A stretch of DNA of 64,000 bases, from positions 1-64,000 of the forward strand of contig NZ_JRLF01000011.1 in the NCBI RefSeq assembly GCF_001404985.1, written 5' to 3'. Positions 37,165-45,324 of the stretch are shown here, one piece after another. The stretch is from Flavobacterium aquidurense (GTDB lineage Bacteria > Bacteroidota > Bacteroidia > Flavobacteriales > Flavobacteriaceae). How positions within the stretch are numbered: the first letter of the stretch is position 1; the number at the start of each line of letters is the position of its first letter. The notes beneath the pieces were generated by a model. That model saw only the letters and a list, made by a program, of their open reading frames with translations. It made no database searches and was not told the DNA's origin. The translations under genes were made by a program, and so were the position numbers.

Positions 37165-37896
37165 TTATAAGTTATGTCCAGCGCCTTTACCACCGTCAAC
37201 ATTGATGATTGAACCGGTAATAAAACTGCTTTTTGCAACAGTATATACCATCTCAGCCACATCGTCAATCTCTCCTACTCTGTTTACCAGATGTAATCCG
37301 GCACTTTGATCTGCTTTATCACCGTGCATTGGTGTACGTATAACGCCGGGAGCTATCGTATTGATACGAATATTTTGTTTGCCAAATTCGGCTGCTAACT
37401 GAATCGTTAAGGCATGAATAGCGCCTTTGCTTGATACAGGAGCCGAAGCCGGCCATCCGCCTAATCCGTGGTTCACCAAAGGTGTTCCAATGTTTATTAC
37501 AACACCATCTTGTTGTTTCAACATTTGCGGAATAACTGATTGTGTAGTAAAATAAGTTCCTTTTAGGTTTGTGGTCAAAAATTTATCCAGATAAGCTTCA
37601 TCAACTTCAAGGAATGGTTTGCTGTCGAAGATTCCGGCATTGTTGACCAATACATCTACAGAACCAAATTTTTCTAAAGCGATTTTTACCAATTCTTCTC
37701 CCGTTTGTTTTTTGCTCACGTCTCCGGCAAACATTGCCAGATTATCTCCTGCTCCAAATTCGTTGTAAGCACTTTTTAATGCATCCGGCGTTAATGAATT
37801 GATCACCACATTGTCACCTCTGTCCAGAAAGTATTTAGCGATTCCTTTTCCAATTCCGGATGCTGCTCCGGTAACGATTATAGTTTGTTTTTTCAT
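37165..37896 (-). CDS. SDR-fold oxidoreductase lacking the usual catalytic Ser and Tyr
   Basis: This encodes 243 residues with an intact NAD(P) site (VTGAASGIGKGIAKYF) and NNAG (VLVNNAGIF). At the active site the usual Ser is replaced (VVINIGTPLVN) and the YxxxK motif reads PVSSK (WPASAPVSSKGAIHAL), with Pro where Tyr should be. The fold and the lysine are kept. This may be a non-canonical or inactive SDR, or one with a shifted catalytic residue. It is third in the operon, 5 bp after the tautomerase gene. Confidence 0.85.
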   Translation of the reverse strand: MKKQTIIVTGAASGIGKGIAKYFLDRGDNVVINSLTPDALKSAYNEFGAGDNLAMFAGDVSKKQTGEELVKIALEKFGSVDVLVNNAGIFDSKPFLEVDEAYLDKFLTTNLKGTYFTTQSVIPQMLKQQDGVVINIGTPLVNHGLGGWPASAPVSSKGAIHALTIQLAAEFGKQNIRINTIAPGVIRTPMHGDKADQSAGLHLVNRVGEIDDVAEMVYTVAKSSFITGSIINVDGGKGAGHNL

Positions 37897-37901
37897 GATA
37901 T

Positions 37902-38120
37902 TTATTTTTTATCGGCAGTGATGCCTTTTTCTCTTAATACTGATACCTGATCTCCTGCGTAACCCCAATCGTCGAGTTCGATTTCCTGAATTACAACGTG
38001 GGTCAAATGCGGATCTTTGTTTAATACATCGGTAATCAAATTTGTGATTCCGCTTATTAATTCTTGTTTTTGCTCGCGGGTAACGCCTTCGCGGGTCAAT
38101 TCGATTTTTACGTAAGGCAT
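37902..38120 (-). CDS. 4-oxalocrotonate tautomerase-like protein
   Basis: The start at 38120 gives MPYVKIELTREG, so Pro1 is exposed after Met removal, the catalytic residue of this family; longer frames would bury it. The protein is 72 residues, with LISGITNLITDVLNKDPH as the usual amphipathic helix and VVIQEIELDDWGYAG before the C-terminus. Members tautomerise enols or dehalogenate. It starts 4 bp after the YceI gene. Confidence 0.88.
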   Translation of the reverse strand: MPYVKIELTREGVTREQKQELISGITNLITDVLNKDPHLTHVVIQEIELDDWGYAGDQVSVLREKGITADKK

Positions 38121-38124
38121 GGCT

Positions 38125-38679
38125 TTAGTTTTTAGATTGTGCTGAAAATGTAGCTTCGGCAGTAATATTAAAATCCAACTCAAAGTCGTTGTAAATTAAT
38201 GTATCGCCTAAATCTTTGAAGAAATTTCCTGAACGAAATTTGATATCGTATTTGGTACGGTCAATGATCAGTTTACCGGCAAGATAAAGTGTGTTTTGAT
38301 TGCTTTTTACTTCGGTTTCAAAACCAACAAGATGTGTGATGTCTTTTATGGTAAGATTACCTTCAAGATAATAAGTATGGTTTGAAACTTCTTTTACAGA
38401 AAGAATATCAAATGCTGCAGTTGGGAATTTTTCGATAGAGAAAAAATCATCTGATGCCAGGTGCCCTGCAAATTGTGCATTTGTATCCGGATCTGTCACA
38501 TCCAGAATCTTTATTGTGGAGGTATTAATAACAATATTTCCACCATTTATTTTTCCGTCATTCAAAATAAAATGACCTTCTTTGATACCAATTGTACCAT
38601 TGTGTGCACCGGTAACTTTTCTACCAGTCCAATCGATGTTACTGTTTGAACTATCGATTTTAAAATTTGTTGTTTCCAT
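38125..38679 (-). CDS. YceI-like lipocalin-type protein
   Basis: This encodes 184 residues without a signal peptide. The pattern FKIDSSNSNIDWTGRKVTGA, HNGTIGIKEGHF, and HLASDDFFSIEKFPTAAFDI is the YceI family, a lipocalin-like barrel that binds isoprenoid or other hydrophobic molecules. It is the first gene of the run YceI, tautomerase, SDR, NTF2-like, NMO with spacers of 4-18 bp. Confidence 0.9.
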   Translation of the reverse strand: METTNFKIDSSNSNIDWTGRKVTGAHNGTIGIKEGHFILNDGKINGGNIVINTSTIKILDVTDPDTNAQFAGHLASDDFFSIEKFPTAAFDILSVKEVSNHTYYLEGNLTIKDITHLVGFETEVKSNQNTLYLAGKLIIDRTKYDIKFRSGNFFKDLGDTLIYNDFELDFNITAEATFSAQSKN

Positions 38680-39006
38680 TTTTATTGTATTTAAAAGTAC
38701 AATACAAAGGAACGGCGAGTATGAAAATTGGTTACGTGATGTAGATCACAATATTTTTTTTTTAGGTTCAGAGGTGCAAAGGTTCAGAGGGACAAAGATT
38801 TTGTTTCGCGCTGGTTTTTTACTTATTGTTGATTTTCTTATCTCACTAATTTTTTAATAGAGCAAAGGTGCAAAGCTTCTGTTTCAAAGATTGTGCAGGT
38901 TTAGTTTTAGAATTAGTTCTTAATAAAACATTTGCGTTTATCTGCTTAAATCTTTTTAAATCTGCGTGAAACAAAATCCTCTAAATCTATGCCCCAAAAA
39001 AAAACT
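38680..39006. other. Spacer upstream of the YceI operon
   Basis: This presumably holds the promoter of the five-gene operon. GTTCAGAGGTGCAAAGGTTC (38766) and a family D fragment, AAATCTGCGTGAAAC (~38960), are present. No gene or clear operator is recognised. Confidence 0.5.
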
Positions 39007-39579
39007 TTATGGATTATATAATCTACTCAGGGTTTCTCTTGAAACTCCTAAATAAGCGGCAATTAAATGCTTGGGAACCAAATTGTAAAGTTGCGGATAT
39101 AATGCCAATAGTTCTTCGTAACGAATTTTGACATTATTATTCATAAAAGATAAAAGGCGTTTTTGAGAAGCGATATATCCTTTATTGGTTCTCCAACGGA
39201 AAAAATGTTCAACCTGATGAAATTCTTCACAAAGTTTCTCTCGATCACCGTTCGAAAGGCAAAGTAATTCGACATCTGTAATGCAATCTACATTTATGGT
39301 TGCAGGAGTTTGATTGTACAAAGCTGTATAATCAGATGTCCACCAGGTTGGCATCGCAAATTGAAGAATGTACATTTTGATCTCATCATTGATAAAAAAA
39401 GCTTTCAGACAACCTGAAATTACAAAATACTCACAATCGACTTTATCCCCTGCTCCAATAATTGTCTGGCCTTTTTTGAAAGACTGAGGTTTAAAATGTG
39501 AAAAGAAATAATCGAATTGATCGTCTGTCAACGAAGCCGTTTTGGCGATATGCTGTTGTAGGATTTCTTTGGAGTCCAT
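39007..39579 (-). CDS. Crp/Fnr-family regulator
   Basis: This encodes 190 residues: a cyclic-nucleotide-binding-like barrel (FKKGQTIIGAGDKVDCEYFV, VDCITDVELLCLS) and a C-terminal HTH (LVPKHLIAAYLGVSRETLSR). No cysteines are placed for an iron-sulfur cluster, so it is not a classical Fnr. This Bacteroidota type often controls neighbouring stress or oxidoreductase genes. It lies 328 bp from the YceI operon start, and control of that operon is plausible. Confidence 0.88.
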   Translation of the reverse strand: MDSKEILQQHIAKTASLTDDQFDYFFSHFKPQSFKKGQTIIGAGDKVDCEYFVISGCLKAFFINDEIKMYILQFAMPTWWTSDYTALYNQTPATINVDCITDVELLCLSNGDREKLCEEFHQVEHFFRWRTNKGYIASQKRLLSFMNNNVKIRYEELLALYPQLYNLVPKHLIAAYLGVSRETLSRLYNP

Positions 39580-39817
39580 TTTTTTTTAAGATACTAAGTT
39601 GCTAAGTCTCTAAGATTCTAAGTTTTTGAAAAAGGATCAAAAGTACTGAGTTTTTGAGTTGCTAAGTTACTGAGTTTTTTTTGAAAGGTTAAAAGATGCA
39701 AAGTTTTTGACCTGATTATTATTTATCAAAACATCTTTTATAATGCAAAAAAAGACACATTGCTATGCGCCACTACAATAAAAACTTAGCAACTCATAAT
39801 CTTAGAGACTTAGAACC

Positions 39818-40561
39818 CTAAACTAAAACCATCCCGCCATCCATAATAAAGTCGGCTCCGGTGATGAATTTTGAGGATTCACTGCTAAGATATGCAACCA
39901 TTTTGGCAACATCTTCAGAGGTTCCCATTTGTTTTAACGGCACTTTATCGACCACTACATCCATAATGTTTTTAACGGTTTCTTTATCTAAACCAACTTT
40001 GTTCATAACCTCAGTTTCTGTTGGACCGGGACTAACGGAATTTACTCTGATTTTTCTTGGCGCCAATTCTAAAGCAGCCGATTTCATTACAGAATTAATG
40101 GCTGTTTTGCTCGAAGAATAAATCGATGATCCGGGACCGGGCATACTTGCCGTGTTAGAAGAAAGAAAAACGACTGATGCCCCGTCTTTTAGTATTGGAA
40201 TAAATTTGCTTAGGGTAAAATATGCACCTTTGAAATTTACATTTATGATACTGTCAAATAATGTTTCTGTGGCTTGTTCTATATTTCCTAATCCGGCAAT
40301 TCCTGCATTAATAAAAAGAATATCGACAGTACCAAAATCTTCTTTTACTTTTAATGCCAGATTTTCGATATCAGCAATATTAGACTGATCTGCAACAATG
40401 GCTTTTACTCCTAACTCAAGAGCCGCTTTATCTATGGCTTCTTTTCTGCGGCCCGTAATAATAACGGTTGCACCTTGTTGTTTTAATTGTTTTGCTGTTG
40501 CGTAACCTATCCCGCTATTTCCGCCTGTGATAACTGCAACTTTATGATTTAAATTGTCCAT
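39818..40561 (-). CDS. Short-chain dehydrogenase/reductase
   Basis: This encodes 247 residues with TGGNSGIGYATAKQL for NAD(P), NAGIAGLG, and the complete Ser/YxxxK catalytic set (VVFLSSNTASMPGPGSSIYS, YSSSK). RRKEA following strand 2 suggests NADPH preference. It is divergent from the HxlR regulator gene. Three identical 17-mers in the shared spacer suggest HxlR controls it. Confidence 0.9.
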   Translation of the reverse strand: MDNLNHKVAVITGGNSGIGYATAKQLKQQGATVIITGRRKEAIDKAALELGVKAIVADQSNIADIENLALKVKEDFGTVDILFINAGIAGLGNIEQATETLFDSIINVNFKGAYFTLSKFIPILKDGASVVFLSSNTASMPGPGSSIYSSSKTAINSVMKSAALELAPRKIRVNSVSPGPTETEVMNKVGLDKETVKNIMDVVVDKVPLKQMGTSEDVAKMVAYLSSESSKFITGADFIMDGGMVLV

Positions 40562-40656
40562 TTTTTATGTTTTAAAAATTAATAGGACAAAGTTAGATCT
40601 GAAAACATATTGCTTTTTTAATGGTATCACAGAGTATACTTAAATGCTTTTTTTAC

Positions 40657-40788
40657 CATATAAGTGATATAAGTTCATTTAAATTTGGAACGTTAAAACA
40701 GCAAGTGCTTATAATTCCTTATATCACTTATATGATTTAAAAGAATCCAATTCGCACTAGCTCATAATTTTCTTATATCACTTATATG
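40657..40788. promoter_or_regulatory. Three identical 17-mers between SDR and HxlR genes
   Basis: CTTATATCACTTATATG occurs at 40657-40673 (minus strand), 40718-40734 and 40772-40788 (both plus). Each holds two TTATAT half-sites separated by CAC. Position between a divergent gene pair and exact conservation suggest operators for the HxlR-family regulator. Confidence 0.6.
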
Positions 40789-40829
40789 GTGAAAAAAAAT
40801 GTTTTTATATATTAGTTTAAAAAATTGTT

Positions 40830-41171
40830 ATGGAAAGAAATCAGAAAGAAGAGTTTCAGGCGCTTCAGGATACATTATATGTCTTGGGAGGAAAATGGAA
40901 ATTGCCAATCATAAATTCGATCTGTAACGGAAACAATCGTTTTAAGGAAATCCAGCAGAGTATTCCCGGAATTACATCCCGAATGTTATCGAAAGAACTT
41001 AAGGATATGGAACTTAATAATCTGGTAAAAAGAACCGAGGATCGTGATGCAAAAGTGCCAATACTTTATGAATCTACTCCTTATTGTCAATCTTTTGGCC
41101 CCATTATAACCGAAATGATCAATTGGGGGATTTCACATAGAAAACATATTAAAAACAGAGTAGAGAAATAA
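40830..41171 (+). CDS. HxlR-family transcriptional regulator
   Basis: This encodes 113 residues with the HxlR winged helix: LYVLGGKWKLPIINSICNGN, NRFKEIQQSIPGITSRMLSK and ELKDMELNNLVKRTEDRDAK. Members often sense electrophiles or oxidants and control an adjacent reductase. It is divergent from the SDR gene at 39818-40561, with a 268-bp spacer holding three identical 17-mers. Confidence 0.9.
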   Translation: MERNQKEEFQALQDTLYVLGGKWKLPIINSICNGNNRFKEIQQSIPGITSRMLSKELKDMELNNLVKRTEDRDAKVPILYESTPYCQSFGPIITEMINWGISHRKHIKNRVEK

Positions 41172-41270
41172 ATTACAATCGGGAAGCCCTCCAACTTCGG
41201 CCTTGGTGATAATAGAAAAAATCTTGGTCCCGATAGCTATCGAAGATAACGACTTAAGAAACCTTTGAAC

Positions 41271-41750
41271 CTATTCTTCGCTTTTTAACTGCAACGCTCT
41301 TTGCAAAAAGCTTTGATGCATTAATTTGGTTTCGGCTTCGTTAATCGCCTGAAGTAAATTGTTTTGATTGTCTGCTATTTCTTTAAGAACGCTGGACATT
41401 ACATCCCAGACAGGTTTCATTTTCACAATCAGTTCCTGCCCTTTTGGTGTAAGTGAGATCAATCTTTTACGCTCGTCTACTTTGTCTTTTTTAGAACGAA
41501 TTAGCTTTTGTTTTTCAAGTTCCTTTAATAAACTAATGGTCGAAGGATGTGTGTAACCTATTTCGTTTGCAATTTCTACAACGCTCAAAACTTCTTTATG
41601 ATGCAAAGTATAAACTACCGGAAACCATTTGGGTTCAAAGTCGATTCCGTATGATTTATAAAATAGTGCACCATCTTTTCGCAATTGCTCACTAAGACGC
41701 TGTAATCGTGTTGAAATGGCTAAAATCCCTGATTCATCAATTATATTCAT
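41271..41750 (-). CDS. MarR-family regulator
   Basis: The ATG at 41750 (MNIIDESGILAISTRLQRL) is preferred over one at 41777, which would overlap the upstream gene by 25 bp. The ~159-residue protein has the MarR winged helix (SVVEIANEIGYTHPSTISLL, KLIRSKKDKVDERKRLISLT). It is 3 bp downstream of the GNAT gene, so both are probably in one transcript. Targets are not evident. Confidence 0.85.
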   Translation of the reverse strand: MNIIDESGILAISTRLQRLSEQLRKDGALFYKSYGIDFEPKWFPVVYTLHHKEVLSVVEIANEIGYTHPSTISLLKELEKQKLIRSKKDKVDERKRLISLTPKGQELIVKMKPVWDVMSSVLKEIADNQNNLLQAINEAETKLMHQSFLQRALQLKSEE

Positions 41751-41752
41751 CG

Positions 41753-42244
41753 TTACTTTTTTAGTTTTAAATGACAAAATACATTGTCGGCACTCATTAC
41801 AGGAAAAGTATTTGGAAGCGATTCTTTCTCGATTCGTATAAAATTATTTCTTTCATAAAAACGCAAAGCAGCTTCGAGTACTGTTATTGTTCCCAAATAT
41901 AAATCTTCAATTTGATTTTTGGTGCAATAATCAACCAAAGTGTCTAATAATTTCTGTGCAATAGAAAATTCTTTACCGCGATATTCCTTCTTCACAAACA
42001 TTTTTCTAATGGCGGCCTGGGTATCGTTAAATTTCACTAAAGCAATTGTTCCCACCAATTCATCATCTACAAAAGCGCCCCAAAAGTGACCTCCGCCTTC
42101 ATAATAAAAGTTTTTTATGTTTAATAAATCCGGTTGGTCTTCGATGGTGATAGGAACATTAAATTCTTTTTGCTGAATGTTTAAAATTAAATCTACGATT
42201 TCCCTAGAATATTTATTTTCGATTGGAATAATTTGTGGTTTCAT
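41753..42244 (-). CDS. GNAT-family N-acetyltransferase
   Basis: This encodes 163 residues with the acetyl-CoA loop region FVKKEYRGKEFSIAQKLLDT and the C-terminal ALRFYERNNFIRIEKESLP. VDDELVGTIALVKF is the usual central strand pair. Substrate unknown. It forms a tight pair with the MarR gene, an arrangement often seen in Bacteroidota. Confidence 0.88.
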   Translation of the reverse strand: MKPQIIPIENKYSREIVDLILNIQQKEFNVPITIEDQPDLLNIKNFYYEGGGHFWGAFVDDELVGTIALVKFNDTQAAIRKMFVKKEYRGKEFSIAQKLLDTLVDYCTKNQIEDLYLGTITVLEAALRFYERNNFIRIEKESLPNTFPVMSADNVFCHLKLKK

Positions 42245-42564
42245 ATTTTTTGAATTTATTACACAAAACTACGTAGTTAAATACATAAATAAAAATATTT
42301 CATTGAAAATTGATATTTTTTTGTTTCACGCAGATTAAAAAAAAGATTTAAGCAGATATCGCAGATTATTTTTATTATTCTTTGTCAGTAGCAAATTTGT
42401 AAAATCTCTTTAAATCAGGTCAAATCAGCAGAATCTGTGTGAAATACACTTTGTACTTTGTCAAATTATTTGAATCAGATTCAAACACGAAATGTGAAAA
42501 TTATCATAAAAAATCAAATTATTTTGTTTTTATGACCAATCGGTCATATATTTGTACTCGATAA
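42245..42564. other. Spacer with family D repeat and TetR operator
   Basis: TTTCACGCAGATT (42325) and an imperfect mirror, AATCTGTGTGAAAT (~42431), form a family D unit. ATGACCAATCGGTCAT at 42532-42547 is the operator noted separately. Nothing else is seen. Confidence 0.6.
42532..42547. promoter_or_regulatory. TetR operator upstream of the second tetR
   Basis: ATGACCAATCGGTCAT is an imperfect palindrome of the form ATGACC-N4-GGTCAT, 17 bp before the regulator start. Confidence 0.75.
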
Positions 42565-43164
42565 ATGAAAAATATCATGACAAAGGGAGAAGAAACCAGA
42601 CAATTCATTATAGAAAAAGCAGCACCTATTTTTAACACAAAAGGAATTGCTGCAACCGCTATGAGTGATATTATGGAGGCTACAAAATTGTCTAAAGGCA
42701 GTATGTATGTACATTTTGAAAACAAAGATGTTCTTGCCTGCGCTGCGGTAGATCATAATATGAAAATATTAGGTGATAAACTTTTATCTGCCATAAGCAA
42801 AAGCAAAACCGCAAAAGAAGAACTTTATACTTATATCGATTTTTTTAGCAATGCTGTAAATCCCCCACTTACCGGTGGTTGCCCGTTATTGAATTTTGGA
42901 ACAGAGGCTGATGATACCAATCCCGTTGTAAAAGAGAAAATCAATAAAGGCTGTAATGCTAATCAGCAATTATTGGCAAGTATTATTAGTAAAGGAATTG
43001 CCAACGGAGAATTTAAACCAGAATGGAATGCCGAAGAGTTTGCAGTCGTTATGTTTGCAATGATGGAAGGCGGTCACCTTATTTCAAGAATGTCTGGAAG
43101 TAATGATAAGATGAAAGTCATAATCAAAACCCTAAAAAAAATAATAGAGGAAAACACACTCTAA
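42565..43164 (+). CDS. TetR/AcrR-family repressor (paralogue of the 24701 gene)
   Basis: This encodes 199 residues (an ATG four codons in is also possible). The HTH reads TRQFIIEKAAPIFNTKGIAA, SDIMEATKLSKGSMYVHFEN, and the ligand domain shares CPLLNFGTEADDTNPVV with the TetR at 24701-25282. Palindromes ATGACC..GGTCAT before this gene and before the downstream SDR gene point to autorepression and SDR control. The flanking bases of its sites differ from those of the paralogue's sites, so the two regulators may be insulated from each other. Confidence 0.9.
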   Translation: MKNIMTKGEETRQFIIEKAAPIFNTKGIAATAMSDIMEATKLSKGSMYVHFENKDVLACAAVDHNMKILGDKLLSAISKSKTAKEELYTYIDFFSNAVNPPLTGGCPLLNFGTEADDTNPVVKEKINKGCNANQQLLASIISKGIANGEFKPEWNAEEFAVVMFAMMEGGHLISRMSGSNDKMKVIIKTLKKIIEENTL

Positions 43165-43181
43165 TTTTTTTTTATCATAAA

Positions 43182-43199
43182 AATGACCGAACGGTCATT
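43182..43199. promoter_or_regulatory. TetR operator upstream of the SDR gene
   Basis: AATGACCGAACGGTCATT, an 18-bp palindrome with AA centre, lies 53 bp before the SDR start and shares its core with 42532-42547. Confidence 0.78.
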
Positions 43200-43252
43200 A
43201 ATAAATAAAAATATAATCAACAATTTATAATCACCAACTAATATTAAACATC

Positions 43253-44065
43253 ATGTCAAAAACAATTTTAATTTCAGGAGCATCAAAAGGGTTTGGAAGA
43301 GCCTGGGCAGAAGCATTTTTAGCAAAAGGATACAATGTAGCAGCAACAGCGAGAAATATTGATACTCTGGCCGACTTAAAAGCACAATACGGTGACGCAA
43401 TTTTGCCTTTGAGCTTAGACGTAAATAACCGCGAAGATTCATTTGCTGTTGTAGAAAAAGTAAAACAACATTTTGGTACAATTGATATCCTGATTAATAA
43501 TGCAGGTTATGCACAAAACGGAGCCGTTGAAGAAGCCAGCGAAACAGAAGCCAGAGCACAATTTGAAACGAATTTCTTTGGTACTCTTTGGTTAACTCAA
43601 GCTGTTTTGCCTATTATGAGAAATCAAAAAAGCGGTCATATCATACAGGTTTCTTCAATTTTAGGAATAACAACCTTACCAAATTTAGGACTTTATAATG
43701 CTTCGAAATTTGCTGTAGAAGGTCTTACTGAAACATTATCACAAGAAGTTAAACAATTTGGAATCAATGTAACGCTGGTTGAACCAAATGGATATGTTAC
43801 GGATATTTGGGGTAACGGATTCAATAGTAAAAGCATCGACGCTTATGACGGAATTAGAAAAGCAATAGAAGAAGGACATGATCCTGACACTTTCGGGAAA
43901 ACAAGTGCTACAGTTCCGGCAATTGTAAAACTGGTTGAAGCTGAAAATCCTCCTTTACGTCTATTTTTAGGAAAAGTAGCCTTGCCGTTTGCAAAACAAA
44001 TATACGAGCAAAAATTAGCAACATGGGAAGAATGGGCTGACGTATCTGTAGCAGCTCACGGATAA
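43253..44065 (+). CDS. Short-chain dehydrogenase/reductase (classical)
   Basis: This encodes 270 residues with ISGASKGFGRAWAEAFLAKG (cofactor site), ILINNAGYAQNG and the catalytic Ser and YxxxK (VSSILGITTLPNLGLYNASK). The longer C-terminal tail resembles SDRs acting on bulky ketones. It follows the TetR gene by 88 bp and has a TetR operator in its promoter. Substrate unknown. Confidence 0.9.
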   Translation: MSKTILISGASKGFGRAWAEAFLAKGYNVAATARNIDTLADLKAQYGDAILPLSLDVNNREDSFAVVEKVKQHFGTIDILINNAGYAQNGAVEEASETEARAQFETNFFGTLWLTQAVLPIMRNQKSGHIIQVSSILGITTLPNLGLYNASKFAVEGLTETLSQEVKQFGINVTLVEPNGYVTDIWGNGFNSKSIDAYDGIRKAIEEGHDPDTFGKTSATVPAIVKLVEAENPPLRLFLGKVALPFAKQIYEQKLATWEEWADVSVAAHG

Positions 44066-44089
44066 TTTTTTTAAAATTTTATATAGCAC

Positions 44090-44123
44090 AAAGGGTGAAA
44101 GTCATTAAACTTTTACCCTTTTT
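44090..44123 (+). terminator. Hairpin terminator after the SDR gene
   Basis: AAAGGGTGAAAG pairs with CTTTTACCCTTT and is followed by TT. Confidence 0.8.
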
Positions 44124-44229
44124 GTTGTTTTTATAATTTAAACAAAGGACTTAGAAAAAAAATGAAATTATGTAAATTCTGAAGAAAATTATATAACTAA
44201 TTGTCCTGATTTTAAAATAATTTCATGCA

Positions 44230-44610
44230 ATGAAAAATACTGTAATTTTATTAGTAGATGACGACGAGGATGACTGCGAACTTTTTATCGCAGCAATAGC
44301 TTCTTTGAATAAAAATATCATCACTACTATTTCCAATAATTCATTAGAAGCATTAAATAACTTAAAAGCAGCAACAGTCTTGCCTGACTTTATATTTCTG
44401 GATATGCAGATGCCTTATCTTAGCGGAGCAGAATTCATACAGCAATTGAGACAAATTCCTGAACTTAACAAAATTCAGCTTGTTGTTTATTCATCACATA
44501 CACACGATACATTAAAAAAGTTAACCAACGAATTTGACTCAGTACAAATATTTACCAAACCTAATAATTTTCAGGAATTGGTAAGGACACTGGATAACAT
44601 AATTGGATAA
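44230..44610 (+). CDS. Single-domain response regulator
   Basis: This encodes 126 residues, only a receiver: acidic pocket ILLVDDDEDDCELFI, phospho-Asp in FIFLDMQMPYLSG, the Thr/Ser in LVVYSSHTH and Lys in IFTKPNNFQE. There is no output domain, as in the Rcp1/CheY-like proteins of Bacteroidota that pair with hybrid kinases. No kinase gene is adjacent, so the partner is unknown. Confidence 0.88.
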   Translation: MKNTVILLVDDDEDDCELFIAAIASLNKNIITTISNNSLEALNNLKAATVLPDFIFLDMQMPYLSGAEFIQQLRQIPELNKIQLVVYSSHTHDTLKKLTNEFDSVQIFTKPNNFQELVRTLDNIIG

Positions 44611-44705
44611 GAAATCATGTAACATTTAAGGAAAAAAGTATAAATTCTAAACTTGTCTAAGTCAGTAACTTTGGGTAAAGTTTTACCACTAACACCTTAA
44701 CTGCT

Positions 44706-45317
44706 ATGCTGCTGCAATTTATCTCCAACTTATTTGAAAGCAATGAACCTGATCAAAATCAATATGATATTGTCATTCAGATCAATGATAAAGTTTCACC
44801 TGCAGATAAACGAAATCTTTATCTGTTACCTTTAAATGATTTTTTAACTTCAAAAAATTATGGTGAGATTTCCGGTGGCGGAATTCTTAAGGAGGAACCG
44901 GGAGAAATTATTTTTTGCGATATTCATGTCAAATTTCATCAGGAAAAAATAAATGAAAATATCTTAAAAGATATCATGATTTATCTTGAGGATTGTGGTG
45001 CTCCAAAGGGATCAAAGATCATTATCGAAAAAACACATCAGGAAATTCCGTTTGGTAAAAACGAAGGAATTGCCATTTATCTGGATGGAGAAAACTCAGA
45101 AGAAAAAAATCAGGAAACTTATAATCTAGATTTCGTTCAGTCTGAAATTTCAAGAAGAACAAATACTACACAATCTGCTGAAAGATTCTGGAAAGGAAAT
45201 TCGACAACAGGATTATACTTTTATGGGCAATCTTACGAAAAAATGAAAGATGAAATATCACATTTTATGAGTTCATATCCTTTGTATAAAAGTGCGAGAA
45301 TTGCTCAAATAGCTTAA
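44706..45317 (+). CDS. Unknown conserved-looking protein upstream of DNA-repair genes
   Basis: This encodes 203 residues. No signal peptide, membrane segment or known motif is evident. The middle holds an alternating strand pattern (GEIIFCDIHVKFHQEKINEN; GAPKGSKIIIEKTHQEI) and the C-terminus is helical (SYEKMKDEISHFMSSYPLYK). Its stop lies 7 bp before the MBL exonuclease gene on the same strand, so it is probably co-transcribed with the ligase-associated repair cluster. Any role in repair is inferred from position alone. Confidence 0.65.
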   Translation: MLLQFISNLFESNEPDQNQYDIVIQINDKVSPADKRNLYLLPLNDFLTSKNYGEISGGGILKEEPGEIIFCDIHVKFHQEKINENILKDIMIYLEDCGAPKGSKIIIEKTHQEIPFGKNEGIAIYLDGENSEEKNQETYNLDFVQSEISRRTNTTQSAERFWKGNSTTGLYFYGQSYEKMKDEISHFMSSYPLYKSARIAQIA

Positions 45318-45324
45318 TAAAGTT

